64,000 nucleotides of DNA, taken from positions 58,696,877 to 58,760,876 of the forward strand of contig CAMGYJ010000008.1 in NCBI GenBank assembly GCA_946122785.1, given 5' to 3'. The notes under the pieces are model-generated. The model had not been told where the DNA came from and made no database searches. It worked only from the letters and a program-made list of their open reading frames with translations. Within the stretch, counting starts at the first letter, position 1; every line of letters begins with the position of its first letter. A program made the position numbers and the translations under genes. Source of the DNA: Linum tenue. Taxonomy: Eukaryota > Streptophyta > Magnoliopsida > Malpighiales > Linaceae. Positions 47,169 through 59,081 of this stretch are shown here, in pieces.

Positions 47169-48900
47169 TTTTTGTCCACCTAGTTATTGCATGAAATATT
47201 TCTATCAACGACAATCTTCTTAAATTGCTCAACTTGACTATCGAACTTCTCCAAGTATTTTTCTTTGGTTAACACAATAAATGACCACATGAGTTAGATA
47301 TATTCAAGACAAAATTGAATGAGAATAAATAATACATAAAAGTAAATGCCCATAACAATGAAGACTTACCGGCTCGAAACAATTGATTATACATAATCTT
47401 ATTTTAGTCTTCCTTTGCAAGTTGCTTGCATAGTGTCAAATGCACCACCTCCACTCCCAACCTCTTCCAATGTCATTCATGGCTTAGAGTCCCGCATGTC
47501 TATCTGAGATGATGCAAACATCATTTCAATCGATGAAACCTTGAAGGTGTCTTATGAACCATAGCCAACTATCAATATTCTCACTCTCCACAATTGCAAA
47601 TGCAATTTGAAAAATCTTCTTCCGACATTAACAGCGTGCCATGAGTAGCACTCCTTAATTCTTTCCAGTAAGAAAAGTTCCATCAACGACCATCCTGGAT
47701 AATTCTTGAATCCATCTCTACAAGGTCCATAAGCCCAGAGTACTCGCTGAAAGATCAAATGACCTGGTTGCGATGAAGGAATTCTTACCCAATCAATCAC
47801 TTATGTTGACATTTTTCTCTTCACCACCCGCAAGAACGTTTGCAAATACTCGTAGGATTCTTCCCAATTTCCATGAAACTTCTCTAATGCTCTTTGTTTC
47901 CCATACCAAGCCTTCTTGTAAGTAACTTCCATATGAAACTTATCTTTCAACTCGGCCCGCACAGTTAGAACACTCAGATTTGGTTGGTCACGTACCAAAT
48001 GCTTCACGGACTCAGATATAATGTCGACACTAAGATGACGATGATCCGTCGGTTGAGTCGTACTGCTACAAGAATGCATAAACTCGGCCTTTCTCACAGT
48101 CCATTTGCTTCCAACATTTCGACATCCAAACTGCATCATCCAAGCACAATTGTTATCCTTGTGCTTCAAGCCTTTGACCTTCCAGATTGAAGGTGTTGAC
48201 TCCATCACGACATACTGAAAGTTGCGTTGTAGTGTGTGATATTTAATGGCCAAATGTGCAGCTTGTTTGGAGTGAAATATCTGCCCCTTGTAGAATTCTC
48301 CTTCCAAACCACCAACAATAGATATTAGAATTACGCCATATGAATCATCATATGATAATTCACCATCCTCTTCCTTACCCTGCAAGTAATAATCTGGAGG
48401 ATCATTAGGATCTTCTTCCTCCTCCTTGTCTTACTCTACGTTATTACAGTCATGATCAGATGACACACTTCATGTTTCATCTTCACCCTGACTAATCTCA
48501 GCATGTACATCAACACCCAAACAATAAGAGTTTTGTGCCATAAAATTGGAAACACATTCAAACTATCATCATCCACAATAGGAATCGAATAATGAAACAG
48601 AACACCATTCTGCCATTTTGGAAGTTTGTAAGTGAAACCTGTGATCATATCACTATCTTGTACTGTTTCGTCATTACACCGTATCCTCGGAACTAGATTC
48701 TCACAAAATTGGTGATAAGTCACCCTGCAAGGAAATTTCAACGGAAAGTTTCTACCACCAACGAAATCGATGCCCAAATTGTTCTCTACTTTTTTCGCTT
48801 TCCACTGAACGATTAGTTCAAATCGTCTAAAATCACTACGTTAAAAACAAATTCACTAATTACTAACTAAACAAAATCATAATAACATTTTAAGAATCTA
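47050..48900 (-). pseudogene. MuDR-type MULE transposase, decayed
   Basis: Minus strand: an N-terminal region (FPLKFPCRVTYHQFCENL) at 48,777-48,436, a zinc-knuckle-like DNA-binding part (NNCAWMMQFGCRNV ... VRKAEFMHSC) followed by VTYKKAWYGKQRALE at 48,385-47,801, and a broken MULE catalytic region with FAIVESENIDSW and GHRWSILTSNMSESINGVF near 47,050-47,600. Frameshifts and stops separate the parts. It breaks off at about 47,050 within the catalytic domain, with no C-terminal SWIM region. Confidence 0.82.
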
Positions 48901-48999
48901 AGTAAAATAAATAAATGTGTCTCTTACCTAGCCATCTTTGCAGCAACCAGCAATAGCGCTTCGTAACATATATTTTTTGTGGCGAGCGATACTGTAACT

Positions 49000-49440
49000 G
49001 CTTCTTATAGTGGTTTGAGAGAATCGTATTGGGATGGAAAACAAGCGAATACGCGCGAGTAGTTGTGTATTTTATTGTACCTAGCTCGCGCGGACTCGCA
49101 TTAGAAAAGATAAGTATCTAAAAAAGTTGGTTGGAAGGAAAACAAGCGAATCTGGTGCCTAAGCGACTATGCACGAGAATTTTTAAAAATCCGTACAAGC
49201 AGACCCGTGAGCAAGTATTTTATTTTACGTAGCTCGCGTGGACTCGCATTAAAAAAGGTAAGTATTTAGCTAGCACAGATTAGTCGATTCTCTACCATCA
49301 AAACACAATATTCTTGTCATTTGTTTTAAAATCACTATTTCTGTGGTAAAATTAAAAAATTGACAATATCTGTATAAAAAGCCCACAATGTGGGAGTAAA
49401 GAAGGGAAAAGGAAAAAAAAGGTGGGAAAATCCTCCAAAA
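49000..49440. repeat. Right terminal region of the MuDR-type element
   Basis: Carries ctcgcgcggactcgcatt, gcagacccgtgagc and ctcgcgtggactcgcatt repeats. The stretch 49,225-49,360 aligns directly with 38,385-38,520. Exact terminus and target duplication not defined. Confidence 0.6.
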
Positions 49441-51736
49441 CCCTCAAGAAAAGGACAAAAAGAGGACAGAAAAATACTATTTTTATATTTTCATTTAATT
49501 AAATGAATTGGTTTGTTTGCTTTTTGCCTCCAACGGATAAAATAGCCTACCAGCGACTAGATTTTTTTCAACGGCTATAAATTAATGATGCCATATTTAA
49601 TTAGTGATAAATAATTATATCTGAATTAAAAGAAAAATTATATCAAAATGTTTTTTTTTAATTAATTATTACCACCTATGTAAAAATAATTATCAAATTA
49701 TCAAAATAAAGTGACGAGATCAACTTTAGATTAATTTAATTAAAAAAGAATAACATACCATATAATCTCTTTCTCCTCACCCCCATTGTGACCAAACCCT
49801 TCCTGCCATAGGCATGGCAACGGGTGGGTATGGAGCTGGATAGAGGCTCTCCGATCACCGCCCGCACCTACAAGCGGGCTGATACGGTGAGAAGTTTTAA
49901 TGTGAGAGATCTCCCTTTTCTTGGCAGGAGAGGGCAAGTGTTCAACTTTTTTTGCTAGAACAACCAGGGTTCTTACTTGTGAAATTTCTGCTTGCCTGAT
50001 ATTCCTTTTGTTCTTCTTTAAATACATGAACGATGAAAACCAAAAGTCCTATCAAGGTGGAACTAATTTCCCCTTTCTAACTACTGCCCGTTCGTGCTCC
50101 ACTTTTGGTGGATGAATGGTTTATTGACTCTACTAACAACTACTAATAACTACTACTCCTAACTCGAAGCGTGACTCATTCAAACATATCAAATCCCAAC
50201 CGCTACTCCTACAACGGCAAGCTTGATCGGCTGGTGACTACTCGTAGTCGTGGTATCGTGGATTGGGTTGGGGCGTATGAGCTGAACGACGGATGGGCCG
50301 AATTAAGTGGCGAGTGGGCTCATCACGGGTTTTACCCGTCCCGTCCGAATTGATCCTTGGATACCAAATCATTATCCATCCTCATATATAGGCAGGTTTG
50401 GGAATTCCCCAGTTGTTCGGGTTTTATCTAGTCCAATATATCCATGAAAATGTTTTCCAGTATTTATCATATTTCTTGATCACGACACATGTTATAGATA
50501 TGAAATTGTATGATTTGAAAGAGCACATTGCGGATTGATAGTCACAAATGAAGGACATAAATTGCTAGTTCCAAATTTGGTATTTTGCATCGTAAGTTCC
50601 AAATTCACTTAATAAGAAAACACAATTAGGGGTATAAATCAAATACTTCAATAAAATAGAAAACTAAGTATCATAGAGATTTTATGATTCCACGGCAACT
50701 GAAAGAGAATCTCGCACCAAGAGAAAAGTTTGATAACATATTCAACAAAATTCTTGCAATCCTTCCCACAATAGGTCAAGGAGTCAGACTCCTCCTAGTT
50801 ACAAAGATTCATCTCCAAATTTAATCGTTACATGCCTAGCATATGTTCTTGCAATTAAATCAGTATGGGTCTAGAGGCTTTTGAAAATTAAACCTGAAAA
50901 TGAAAACCCTGTTTAATAACTTTTTTTATAATATGAAAATCTAGGTGGTCTGATTACCACATTTTTAAATTTATTCAGTATTTAAAAAGTTGTATAACAT
51001 TGAAAGTTGTTATGAAATGGTTGAATAACGGTTTGAACACAAAATATCTTATCCTTGATTTTCCGGTACAAACTCATGTTCGATTTTAAAAAACGTGTAC
51101 AAAATTAATATATGTAATTAATATACAGATAGAATCAATCTAAATGAGAAACAATTCTCAAATTAGCTCAAATTTTCTTTTTAAAAAAAGCTCAAATTTG
51201 AAGCAATCGTAATTGAATTGATGCTGAACAATCACACTTCCCTAAACCACCAAACTTGATGTTGGGTTCGTTCACCAATTACCTGAAATCTGAAGCAAAC
51301 CAACTTGAATTGAAATTGTTGCCCTACGTTAAAAGTAGATACAGTCTGGGGAGAGAGACAAATGAACATAAACCCACTTGCTTAACTTCAGTGGGAAGAT
51401 GGAAGAGAAAGAAGATCCAGTCCGGGAGAGAGAGGGGGGGATCGAAGAAGCTTGAATCAATTGCCGAAAGGTAATAGCATCAGGGGAGGAGTTTGAGACT
51501 TCAAGATGCAAGGTCCGCTTGTGCAGCGGAGAAATTGTTGGTTCCGGCAACGGAGACGTTACGGAGGGTATTGAAAGCGAGGACGGGATTGGGAAGAGAT
51601 AGAGAAATCAAAGCTTCAGGCCTCAGATAGAGTCGCGGTTTTGATTCATAGGGTGAGGGACGAACACGACATTCCACACGGAAGGGATAAGCAAGGAGGT
51701 TGAATTTACAAATCAATCCCTCCGAATTGAGCGGGT
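49441..51736. other. Intergenic, AT-rich, no gene
   Basis: Only short frames. A GC-richer patch (49,800-50,350) begins with catggcaacgggtgggta and ends with cgggttttacccgtcccg, which looks like a decayed hAT-type MITE similar in base pattern to 31,812-32,513. The last part leads to the gypsy target site tgcgg at 51,737-51,741. Confidence 0.5.
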
Positions 51737-51741
51737 TGCGG

Positions 51742-52423
51742 TGATGAGGACATCAATGGGCCAGTCACACGTGTTAAGGCAAGGACGTTGAAGGAGAAGC
51801 TTGCGGCATATTTGAATAGCTACTTTGGAGCCATGGATGTGGAGCTATTTCGAGGGAAGCCATATATGATGATTCGAGTGGAGGAAGAAGGAGGAAGTGC
51901 TCAAGAGAAGGCAGATTGCAAGAAGCAGCCTTAACGGGTTTGCTTAACGGGTCCAACCTTAACGGGTTTGCTTAACGGGTCCAGGCTTAACGGTTTGGGC
52001 TTAACGGGTTTGCTGGGCTATTTCCGAGTTTCCTTGTTTAAAAGTCGGTTTATGATTGTTTTTCCATGTTGGAGTCGGATTTGGGTTGTATTTTGCCTAT
52101 TTAAAGGGCTGAACACGTTGGTTTTACCCTTAGACGATTATTATTGAATTTCAGAGGCTAAAGCCGAGTTCCCTTCGCGGAATTTGCCCTAATTACTCTG
52201 TCGAGAATCTCTAGAGTGCTAGAGCGACTCTTATCAGCTAGGTAATCACCCTAGTTGTGGCGAGCTACCCATATCGATTGCCCTTTATTCCGAGTTGAAT
52301 CTGTCCGATCGATTCATATATCGATTGCCCTTATTCACGGGTGAGTACTGTCCGATCGATTTCCATCCTATCCGGTTCTGTTTGGTTCGAGAAGCTTGAC
52401 CCTGCGCAACTTTGATTATATCA
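51742..52423 (+). repeat. 5' LTR (682 bp)
   Basis: From tgatgaggac to gattatatca. Includes the last 193 bp of the gag-pol reading frame as a non-functional copy, an (aacgggtttgctt)-type local repeat, and tatttaaaggg (TATA-like) at about 52,098. Confidence 0.96.
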
Positions 52424-52425
52424 AG

Positions 52426-52438
52426 TGGTATCAGAGCC
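52426..52438 (+). promoter_or_regulatory. Primer-binding site (initiator tRNA-Met type)
   Basis: TGGTATCAGAGCC two bases after the 5' LTR. Confidence 0.93.
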
Positions 52439-52658
52439 CGGTTCAAATCAGTGGCGTGTTCTTGAAGTTTTTTTTGAAGATCTTGTGCGTTCTTGTTTGT
52501 GTTCTTGGTGGTTTTGTGCGAGTTCTTGAAGGTCTTGGCGTGTTCTTGAGCCGCAAGACAGGAGGTTGTTTGTTCTTGGGAGTTCTTGGTGTTTCTTGCG
52601 AGGCAAGAAGCAGGTTGTGCGAGTTCTTGTGTTCTTGGAGTTTTCTTGCATCGCAAAC

Positions 52659-55600
52659 ATGGAAGCAGCACTCGAAGCGATCAGAAATTAATTGGAGAAC
52701 ATTGCTCGGGCTCAAGAAGAGCAAACCGCAAGGCTTGCCGAGCAAACCACGAGGATGGAGGCTGTCGAGACAAGGCTCCAGCAGCCGGTTGTGGTCGATG
52801 CAAACCCTAACCCTAGACCTCGACAAGAAGAAAGGGGAAGGGAAAACCGAGCTCCTCCACCCTTGGTTCACGAAGTACAGCGTCATATGCGCCAGCATAG
52901 ACGCCTTGGAATGCCTCGAGCTGAAAGGAGAGGGCGGCAGCAACATCATGAAGAGGAGTTTAATGACGAGGAAGAAGAGGGCTTTGAGGAGGATGATGAT
53001 TTGCGAAACCTCAAGGTCACGATTCCACCTTTTCGCGGTACCACGAACCCTGATGCTTATGTGGATTGGGAGCGAAAGATGGAACTAGTGTTTGATTGTC
53101 ATAACTACTCCGAGAAGAAGAAAGTGACATTGGCTGCCCTAGAGTTCTCGGATTATGCACTTGTTTGGTGAGATCAGTTGGGAACGAAACGAAGGAGAAA
53201 CAGGCAGCGTCCTATTGAGACGTGGGATGAGATGAAAGGAATTATGAGGGATCGGTTTGTACCGAGTTCCCATTTGCGAGATATGTATCAAAACCTCCAG
53301 CTTCTCCGGCAAGGAACTAAAAGCGTTGAAGATTATCACAAGGAGTTGGAAGTGTTGATGATACGTGCTGATGTGAGAGAGGACCGCGAGGCTACCATAG
53401 CTCATTTTCTGTATGGTCTCAATCGAGAGATCAAGAACGTGGTGGAGATACAACCGTTCCTTGAACTTGAAGATTTGGTGGATATGGCAAGTAAAGTGGA
53501 ACGACAGCTTCGAAATAGGAGGTTTCAACCCTCCATGAATTCCACACGTTCGAGCCAAGGAGTTGCAACCAACCCTAAGCCGCAACTGCCCGTGAAAGAA
53601 GCTCCTAGACCCGCGGCAAGGGCTGATGGTGCAAATCCAGTTATGAAGCAAGGTGGATCGTCGGGGGAAATTCGTTGTTTCAAATGCCATGGAAGAGGAC
53701 ACATTGCGAGCCAGTGTGCCAATAAGAAGACCCTGATCTTGCTTGATAATGGTGAGTATGTATCGGAGGAAGAGGAAGAGACCACCGATTCTGATGTCGA
53801 TGAGTCTATGGAAATGGAACCACCTCCAGGCAGCTTGTTTGTAGCACGGAGAGTATTGTCTGTGCAGCCTAAGGAGGAGAGTGAACAGAGAGAAAATATT
53901 TTCCATACGAGATGTGTAGTTGATGGGAATTTGCTGTCTCTAGTGATCGATGGAGGAAGTTGCACGAACGTTGTGAGCGCGTGTGCGGTGAAGAGGCTAG
54001 GGCTGCCTACGTTGAAGCATCCAAAGCCATACACGCTGCAATGGCTTAACGATCACGGATCCATCAAAGTCACAAAGCAGGCACTAATGAAGTTCGAGAT
54101 TGGAGATTACAAAGATGAGATTTTGTGTGATATAGTGCCTATGCAAGCTGCACATGTGCTTTTTGGCAGGCCATGGCAATTTGATCGACAAGCACAGCAT
54201 GATGGAGTGACAAATAAGTACAAGTTGCAACATGGAGGAAAGAAGTTCGTGTTGAAGCCTCTGTCTCCAAGTGAAGTATATCGAGATCAACTCCAAATGC
54301 AGCAACGTCGAGAGCAAGAAAAGGCAAGTAATGCCTCGGCCAAGAAAGGAGAAGAGGGAGCTGGAATTGTGGATTCGAAGGCAGTGATGCTAGCACACAA
54401 TGGAGATTTGAAGCAAGCTGCCTGTGCACGAGAACCTTTGATTGTGCTCATGTACAGGGACGTGCTGCTCAATCAAGAGCTAGTCCAAGAAGTTCCAGCC
54501 GAAGCAAGAGTGGTGTTGGATGAGTTCGAGGATGTGTTTCCAGAGGAAGCACCGAAGGGGCTGCCTCCTATTCGAGGAATTGAGCACCAAATTGATTTCA
54601 TGCCGGGAGCTCAAATTCCAAACAAGGCAGCATATCGAGCTAACCCAGAAGAGACCAAAGAGCTGCAAAGGCAGATTGACGAGCTCATGGAGAAGGGGCA
54701 TGTTCGAGAAAGTTTGAGCCTGTGTGCAGTTCCGGTGATTCTCGTGCCAAAGAAGGATCACACCTGGCGGATGTGTGTAGACTGCAGAGCCATCAATCAA
54801 ATTACAGTTAAGTATCGTCATCCAATTCCACGATTAGATGATATGCTTGATGAATTACATGGCTCTATGGTGTTTTCCAAGATTGATTTGAGATCAGGTT
54901 ACCACCAAATTCGTATGAAGGAGGGAGACGAGTGGAAGACTGCGTTTAAGACCAAGCAGGGTCTATACGAATGGATGGTGATGCCCTTTGGTTTAACCAA
55001 AGCTCCTAGCACGTTCATGAGGCTGATGAACCATGTTTTGAGGCCATTCATTGGCAAGTTCGTGGTCGTATACTTCGACGACATTCTGATCTACTCGAAG
55101 TGCATGGAGGATCATCTCAATCACTTGAGAGAGGTGTTGGCGATGTTGAGAAAGGAGAAATTGTATGCTAACCTCAAGAAGTGCTCATTTTGCACTTCTA
55201 GTGTTATTTTTCTTGGTTTTGTGGTGAGTGCAGATGGAGTCAAGGTGGATGAAGAGAAGGTGAAAGCAATTCGCGATTGGCCTATTCCAACCAACGTGAA
55301 TGAGGTGCGGAGCTTTCATGGGCTTGCTGGATTTTATCGTCGATTTGTGCCCAACTTCAGCACCATTGCCGCACCATTGACATCCATCATCAAGAAGAAC
55401 GTGACGTTCTATTGGGGAGAGGAGCAGACCAGAGCATTCGAGCTGCTCAAGCACAAGCTCACGCATTCACCTATTCTGATGTTGCCGGATTTCAATAAGA
55501 CATTCGAGGTGGAGTGTGATGCTTCTGGTTTGGGAATTGGAGCAGTGTTGATGCAAGAGAAGAAGCCGATTGCTTACTTCAGCGAGAAGTTGAGTGGGGC

Positions 55601-57326
55601 TGCCCTCAACTATCCGACGTACGACAAGGAGCTTTATGCTCTAGTTCGAGCCTTAGAGACATGGCAGCACTATCTTTGGCCGAAGGAGTTCGTGATTCAC
55701 ACTGATCACGAGTCGTTGAAGTATTTGAAAGCTCAACACAAGCTGAACAAGAGACATGCTCGATGGGTTGAGTTCATTGAGTCCTTTCCATATGTGATCA
55801 AGTACAAGCAAGGCAAAGAAAATGTAGTTGCTGATGCCCTATCTCGAAGACATTCGTTGATCACGACAATGGGGGTGAAGTATTTGGGTTTTGAGCATAT
55901 CAAGGAGATCTATTCTGATGATGCTGACTTTGGGGAGATCTATAGAGCTTGTGAGCAGCATGGCGATGGGAAGTTCTATCGAAGTGATGGCTACTTGTTT
56001 CGAGCTAACCAGTTGTGTATTCCTCGATCATCACTTCGAGAGTTGTTGTTGAAAGAGGCTCATGGAGGAGGCTTAATGGCACATTTCGGTGTAGACAAGA
56101 CGCTGAGTTGTCTACAAGAGCACTTCTATTGGCCGCACATGAAGGGAGACGTGGAGAATCTGTGTGCGAGGTGTGTGGAGTGCAAGCAGGCCAAGTCTAA
56201 GGTGCAATCATCTGGATTGTACACACCGCTACCGATTCCATATGCTCCATGGATCGATATCTCTATGGATTTTGTGCTTGGTTTTCCGCGGACAAGGAAG
56301 GGACGAGATTCGATTTTCGTGGTGGTGGATCGATTCTCGAAGATGGCACACTTTATCCCATGCCATAAGACTGACGATGCGGTTAACGTGGCTGATTTGT
56401 TTTTCAGGGAAGTGGTGCGATTGCATGGGATGCCGCGTTCCATAGTATCCGATCGAGATACTAAGTTTCTGAGTTTCTTCTGGAAGACGTTGTGGAGCAA
56501 ACTAGGGACGAAGCTGTTGTTCTCTACTACATGTCACCCTCAAACCGATGGGCAAACAGAGGTGGTCAATCGAACATTATCCCAGATGCTTCGAGCTGTG
56601 ATCAAGAGCAACATCAAGGTTTGGGAGGACTGCCTCCCCCATGTAGAGTTTGCTTACAACAGGATGGTGCACTCGACGACGAAGTTCACTCCGTTTGAGC
56701 TCGTGTATGGTTTCAATCCACTCACTCCATTGGATTTGATACCATTACCTTTGAATGAGCAGGTCAATCTCGATGGAGCCCAGAAAGCTGAGTTCGTGAA
56801 GAGTTTACATGAGACGGCGAGATTGAACATTGAGAGAAGGACGGAGCAGATCATGCGCAATGTGAAAAAAAACAGGAAACCGAGGCACTTTGAAGTTGGC
56901 GACTGGGTGTGGGTGCATTTGAGGAAGGAGAGGTTTCCCCAGCAGAGGAAATCGAAGTTAATGCCCAGATGTGATGGTCCTTTCCAGGTGGTTTCGAAGA
57001 TTGGAAGCAATGCCTACAAGATCGACTTGCCGGGAGAGTATGGAGTAAGTGCAACGTTTAATGTTTCTGACCTTGCACCTTATTTGGATGGAAATTCGGA
57101 TTTGAGGGCAAATCCTTTTGAAGAAGGAGGGGCTGATGAGGACATCAATGGGCCAGTCACACGTGCTAAGGCAAGGACGTTGAACGAGAAGCTTGCGGCA
57201 TATTTGAATAGCTACTTTGGAGCCATGGATGTGGAGCTATTTCGAGGGAAGCCATATATGATGATTCGAGTGGAGGAAGAAGGAGGAAGTGCTGAAGAGA
57301 AGGCAGATTGCAAGAAGCAGCCTTAA
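52659..57326 (+). pseudogene. Gag-pol polyprotein of the gypsy element, two nonsense codons
   Basis: A single frame of 1,556 codons from ATG 52,659 to 57,326 with stops at 52,689 (TAA, after ALEAIRN) and 53,169 (TGA, after YALVW). Both fit one C-to-T or G-to-A change from CAA and TGG. Domains: coiled-coil-like leader; gag capsid (TIPPFRGTTNPDAYVDWE); zinc knuckle [14 protein letters not shown] near 53,675; protease [12 protein letters not shown] near 53,940; reverse transcriptase with YFDDILIYS near 55,070; RNase H ([17 protein letters not shown]); integrase with its HHCC finger near 56,060-56,180, the catalytic D in DISMDF, D in SDRDTKF and E in [11 protein letters not shown]; and a [16 protein letters not shown] module. 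The final 64 residues, starting at GPVTRAKA, lie in the 3' LTR. No chromodomain is evident. From 53,172 the frame is uninterrupted. Confidence 0.94.
57120..57133 (+). promoter_or_regulatory. Polypurine tract inside the coding frame
   Basis: gaagaaggaggggc directly before the 3' LTR. It is also translated (EEGGA), since gag-pol continues into the LTR. Confidence 0.8.
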
Positions 57327-57815
57327 CGGGTTTGCTTAACGGGTCCAACCTTAACGGGTTTGCTTAACGGGTCCAGGCTTAACGGTTTGGGCTTAACGGG
57401 TTTGCTGGGCTATTTCCGAGTTTCCTTGTTTTAAAGTCGGTTTATGATTGTTTTTCCATGTTGGAGTCGGATTTGGGTTGTATTTTGCCTATTTAAAGGG
57501 CTGAACACGTTGGTTTTACCCTTAGACGATTATTATTGAATTTCAGAGGCTAAAGCCGAGTTCCCTTCGCGGAATTTGCCCTAATTACTCTGTCGAGAAT
57601 CTCCAGAGTGCAAGAGCGACTCTTATCAGCTAGGTAATCACCCTGGTTGTGGCGAGCTACCCATATCGATTGCCCTTTATTCCGAGTTGAATCTGTCCGA
57701 TCGATTCATATATCGATTGCCCTTATTCACGGGTGAGTACTGTCCAATCGATTTCCATCCTATCCGGTTCTGTTTGGTTCGAGAAGCTTGACCCTGCGCA
57801 ACTTTGATTATATCA
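57134..57815 (+). repeat. 3' LTR (682 bp)
   Basis: Same length as the 5' LTR with about eight substitutions and no indels noticed. Its first 193 bp encode the C-terminus of gag-pol. Confidence 0.96.
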
Positions 57816-57820
57816 TGCGG

Positions 57821-58781
57821 AGGAAGTGTTAAGGTGGCAAAGTTCTTTTATTGACATTGCTTTATAGTACTGTGTAGATGCTTCTTGTCATAATTATTAA
57901 CATTCTATTGTTTGATTATTACTATGAGTTATAGGTATATTTTGCCACTCTACTTTGCTAAGTTATCAAACATTTCCCTCTACAATATTTCATATCAATT
58001 TTGCCCTTCTACTATATCAAAATAATCAAATCTACCCTTCCATCATTTATCTGTTAGTTGACCATTATCTTGGGTCAACTATATTTGAATCAATTTAATA
58101 TGTGTTTGAAATTACTTAGATGCCCTTTGAACAATTGGGTTTTCATTTTTCCTACTTGGACCGAGAACCGGCTGCCGTACATAATCTAATTACTCTCTTC
58201 ACTCAATTACCGGCGATCGAAGATCTGAAACCGCATTCCGTACCAACATTAATCTGGCCACTCGAACCCACTTTCACGACCCGCTCTTGCCACTAATAAC
58301 AACAAAACCACCATCACCGCCAATTGTTTTGTAGTCCCGGTAATAAAGATGTCCCCCCTAAAAGCTTTTACCTCTCTTGGAAGTTGCAAACCCACAAATA
58401 GCTTTCTTTACTCCCACTCCCAAGAATAACAATCAATCCAATTCGAGCTACACATGCACAATTCGAGATTAGTACAATTCGAGCACAAATCAGTCCCTAT
58501 ACTACAACAGAGGTGGAGACAGAGATCGTTCCACCACAATTTTCTTAAGAGATATCATGGATGACGATTAACTCTGTTGGATTGACGAAACTTTGATGTG
58601 TTACCGGTGCAAGCATCGTATACGTCGAGAATTGGCCTAACCCTTTAGAGGGATTGAGATAGAGAACTTAGAGGATAGATACATTGTTAGGGGTTTTCTT
58701 CTTTATTCATTGACTTCTTTATAACGAAACCAGGTAATACATATATATAGAAAGACAAACCCTAAACCTAGAAGCTAACCC
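57821..58781. other. Intergenic between the gypsy and copia elements
   Basis: AT-rich; no gene recognised. 57,940-58,080 has repeated tttgcc(a/c)ctctac-type phrases like a small MITE. 58,560-58,781 has an LTR-like look (tatatatagaaagacaaaccc) but no partner was found. Confidence 0.45.
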
Positions 58782-58972
58782 TGTTAGAGGACTCAAGTGT
58801 AACGAATTAGTAGTATAGGGACTGATTTGTAATGTTTGTTTATTGTAGAATTGTTTAGTTATTTTACATATACAGTTTATATACATATATATGTATTTGT
58901 AATAAGACAGTGTAAATTTCTACCGTTTTGATCAATAATACAAGTAGACAGTTTCTTTCCAAGATATCAACA
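58782..58972 (+). repeat. 5' LTR of copia element (191 bp)
   Basis: Matches 63,072-63,177 over the first 105 bp (gaggactcaag, agggactgatttgtaatg). Short LTRs are common in copia elements. Confidence 0.92.
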
Positions 58973-58982
58973 TGGTATCAGA
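58973..58982 (+). promoter_or_regulatory. Primer-binding site (initiator tRNA-Met type)
   Basis: TGGTATCAGA immediately after the 5' LTR. Confidence 0.9.
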
Positions 58983-59081
58983 TGAGTCAATTTCTTGATC
59001 ACTCTCTTGCTTTCCCTTTTCGTTCTAGGGTTTTCTTTCTTCGAAACTTCCGCTTCCTCTCGTTCTCACAACTGCTCTCTA

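Larger units (their letters stand above)
51742..57815 (+). mobile_element. Complete Ty3/gypsy LTR retrotransposon, 6,074 bp, TSD tgcgg
   Basis: Two 682-bp LTRs (51,742-52,423 and 57,134-57,815) differ at about eight positions by eye. Perfect 5-bp duplications tgcgg flank it (51,737-51,741 and 57,816-57,820). A Met-type primer site follows the 5' LTR and a purine tract precedes the 3' LTR. One frame holds gag, protease, reverse transcriptase, RNase H and integrase in gypsy order. The primer site and single-frame gag-pol fit a chromovirus; the frame's extension into the 3' LTR and lack of an evident chromodomain point to the CRM-like side. Confidence 0.95.

Noticed and set aside
57134..57326. 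Chromodomain at the C-terminus of the gypsy integrase
   Set aside because: The tail after GPVTRAKA lacks the aromatic-cage pattern of a chromodomain, so none is claimed.
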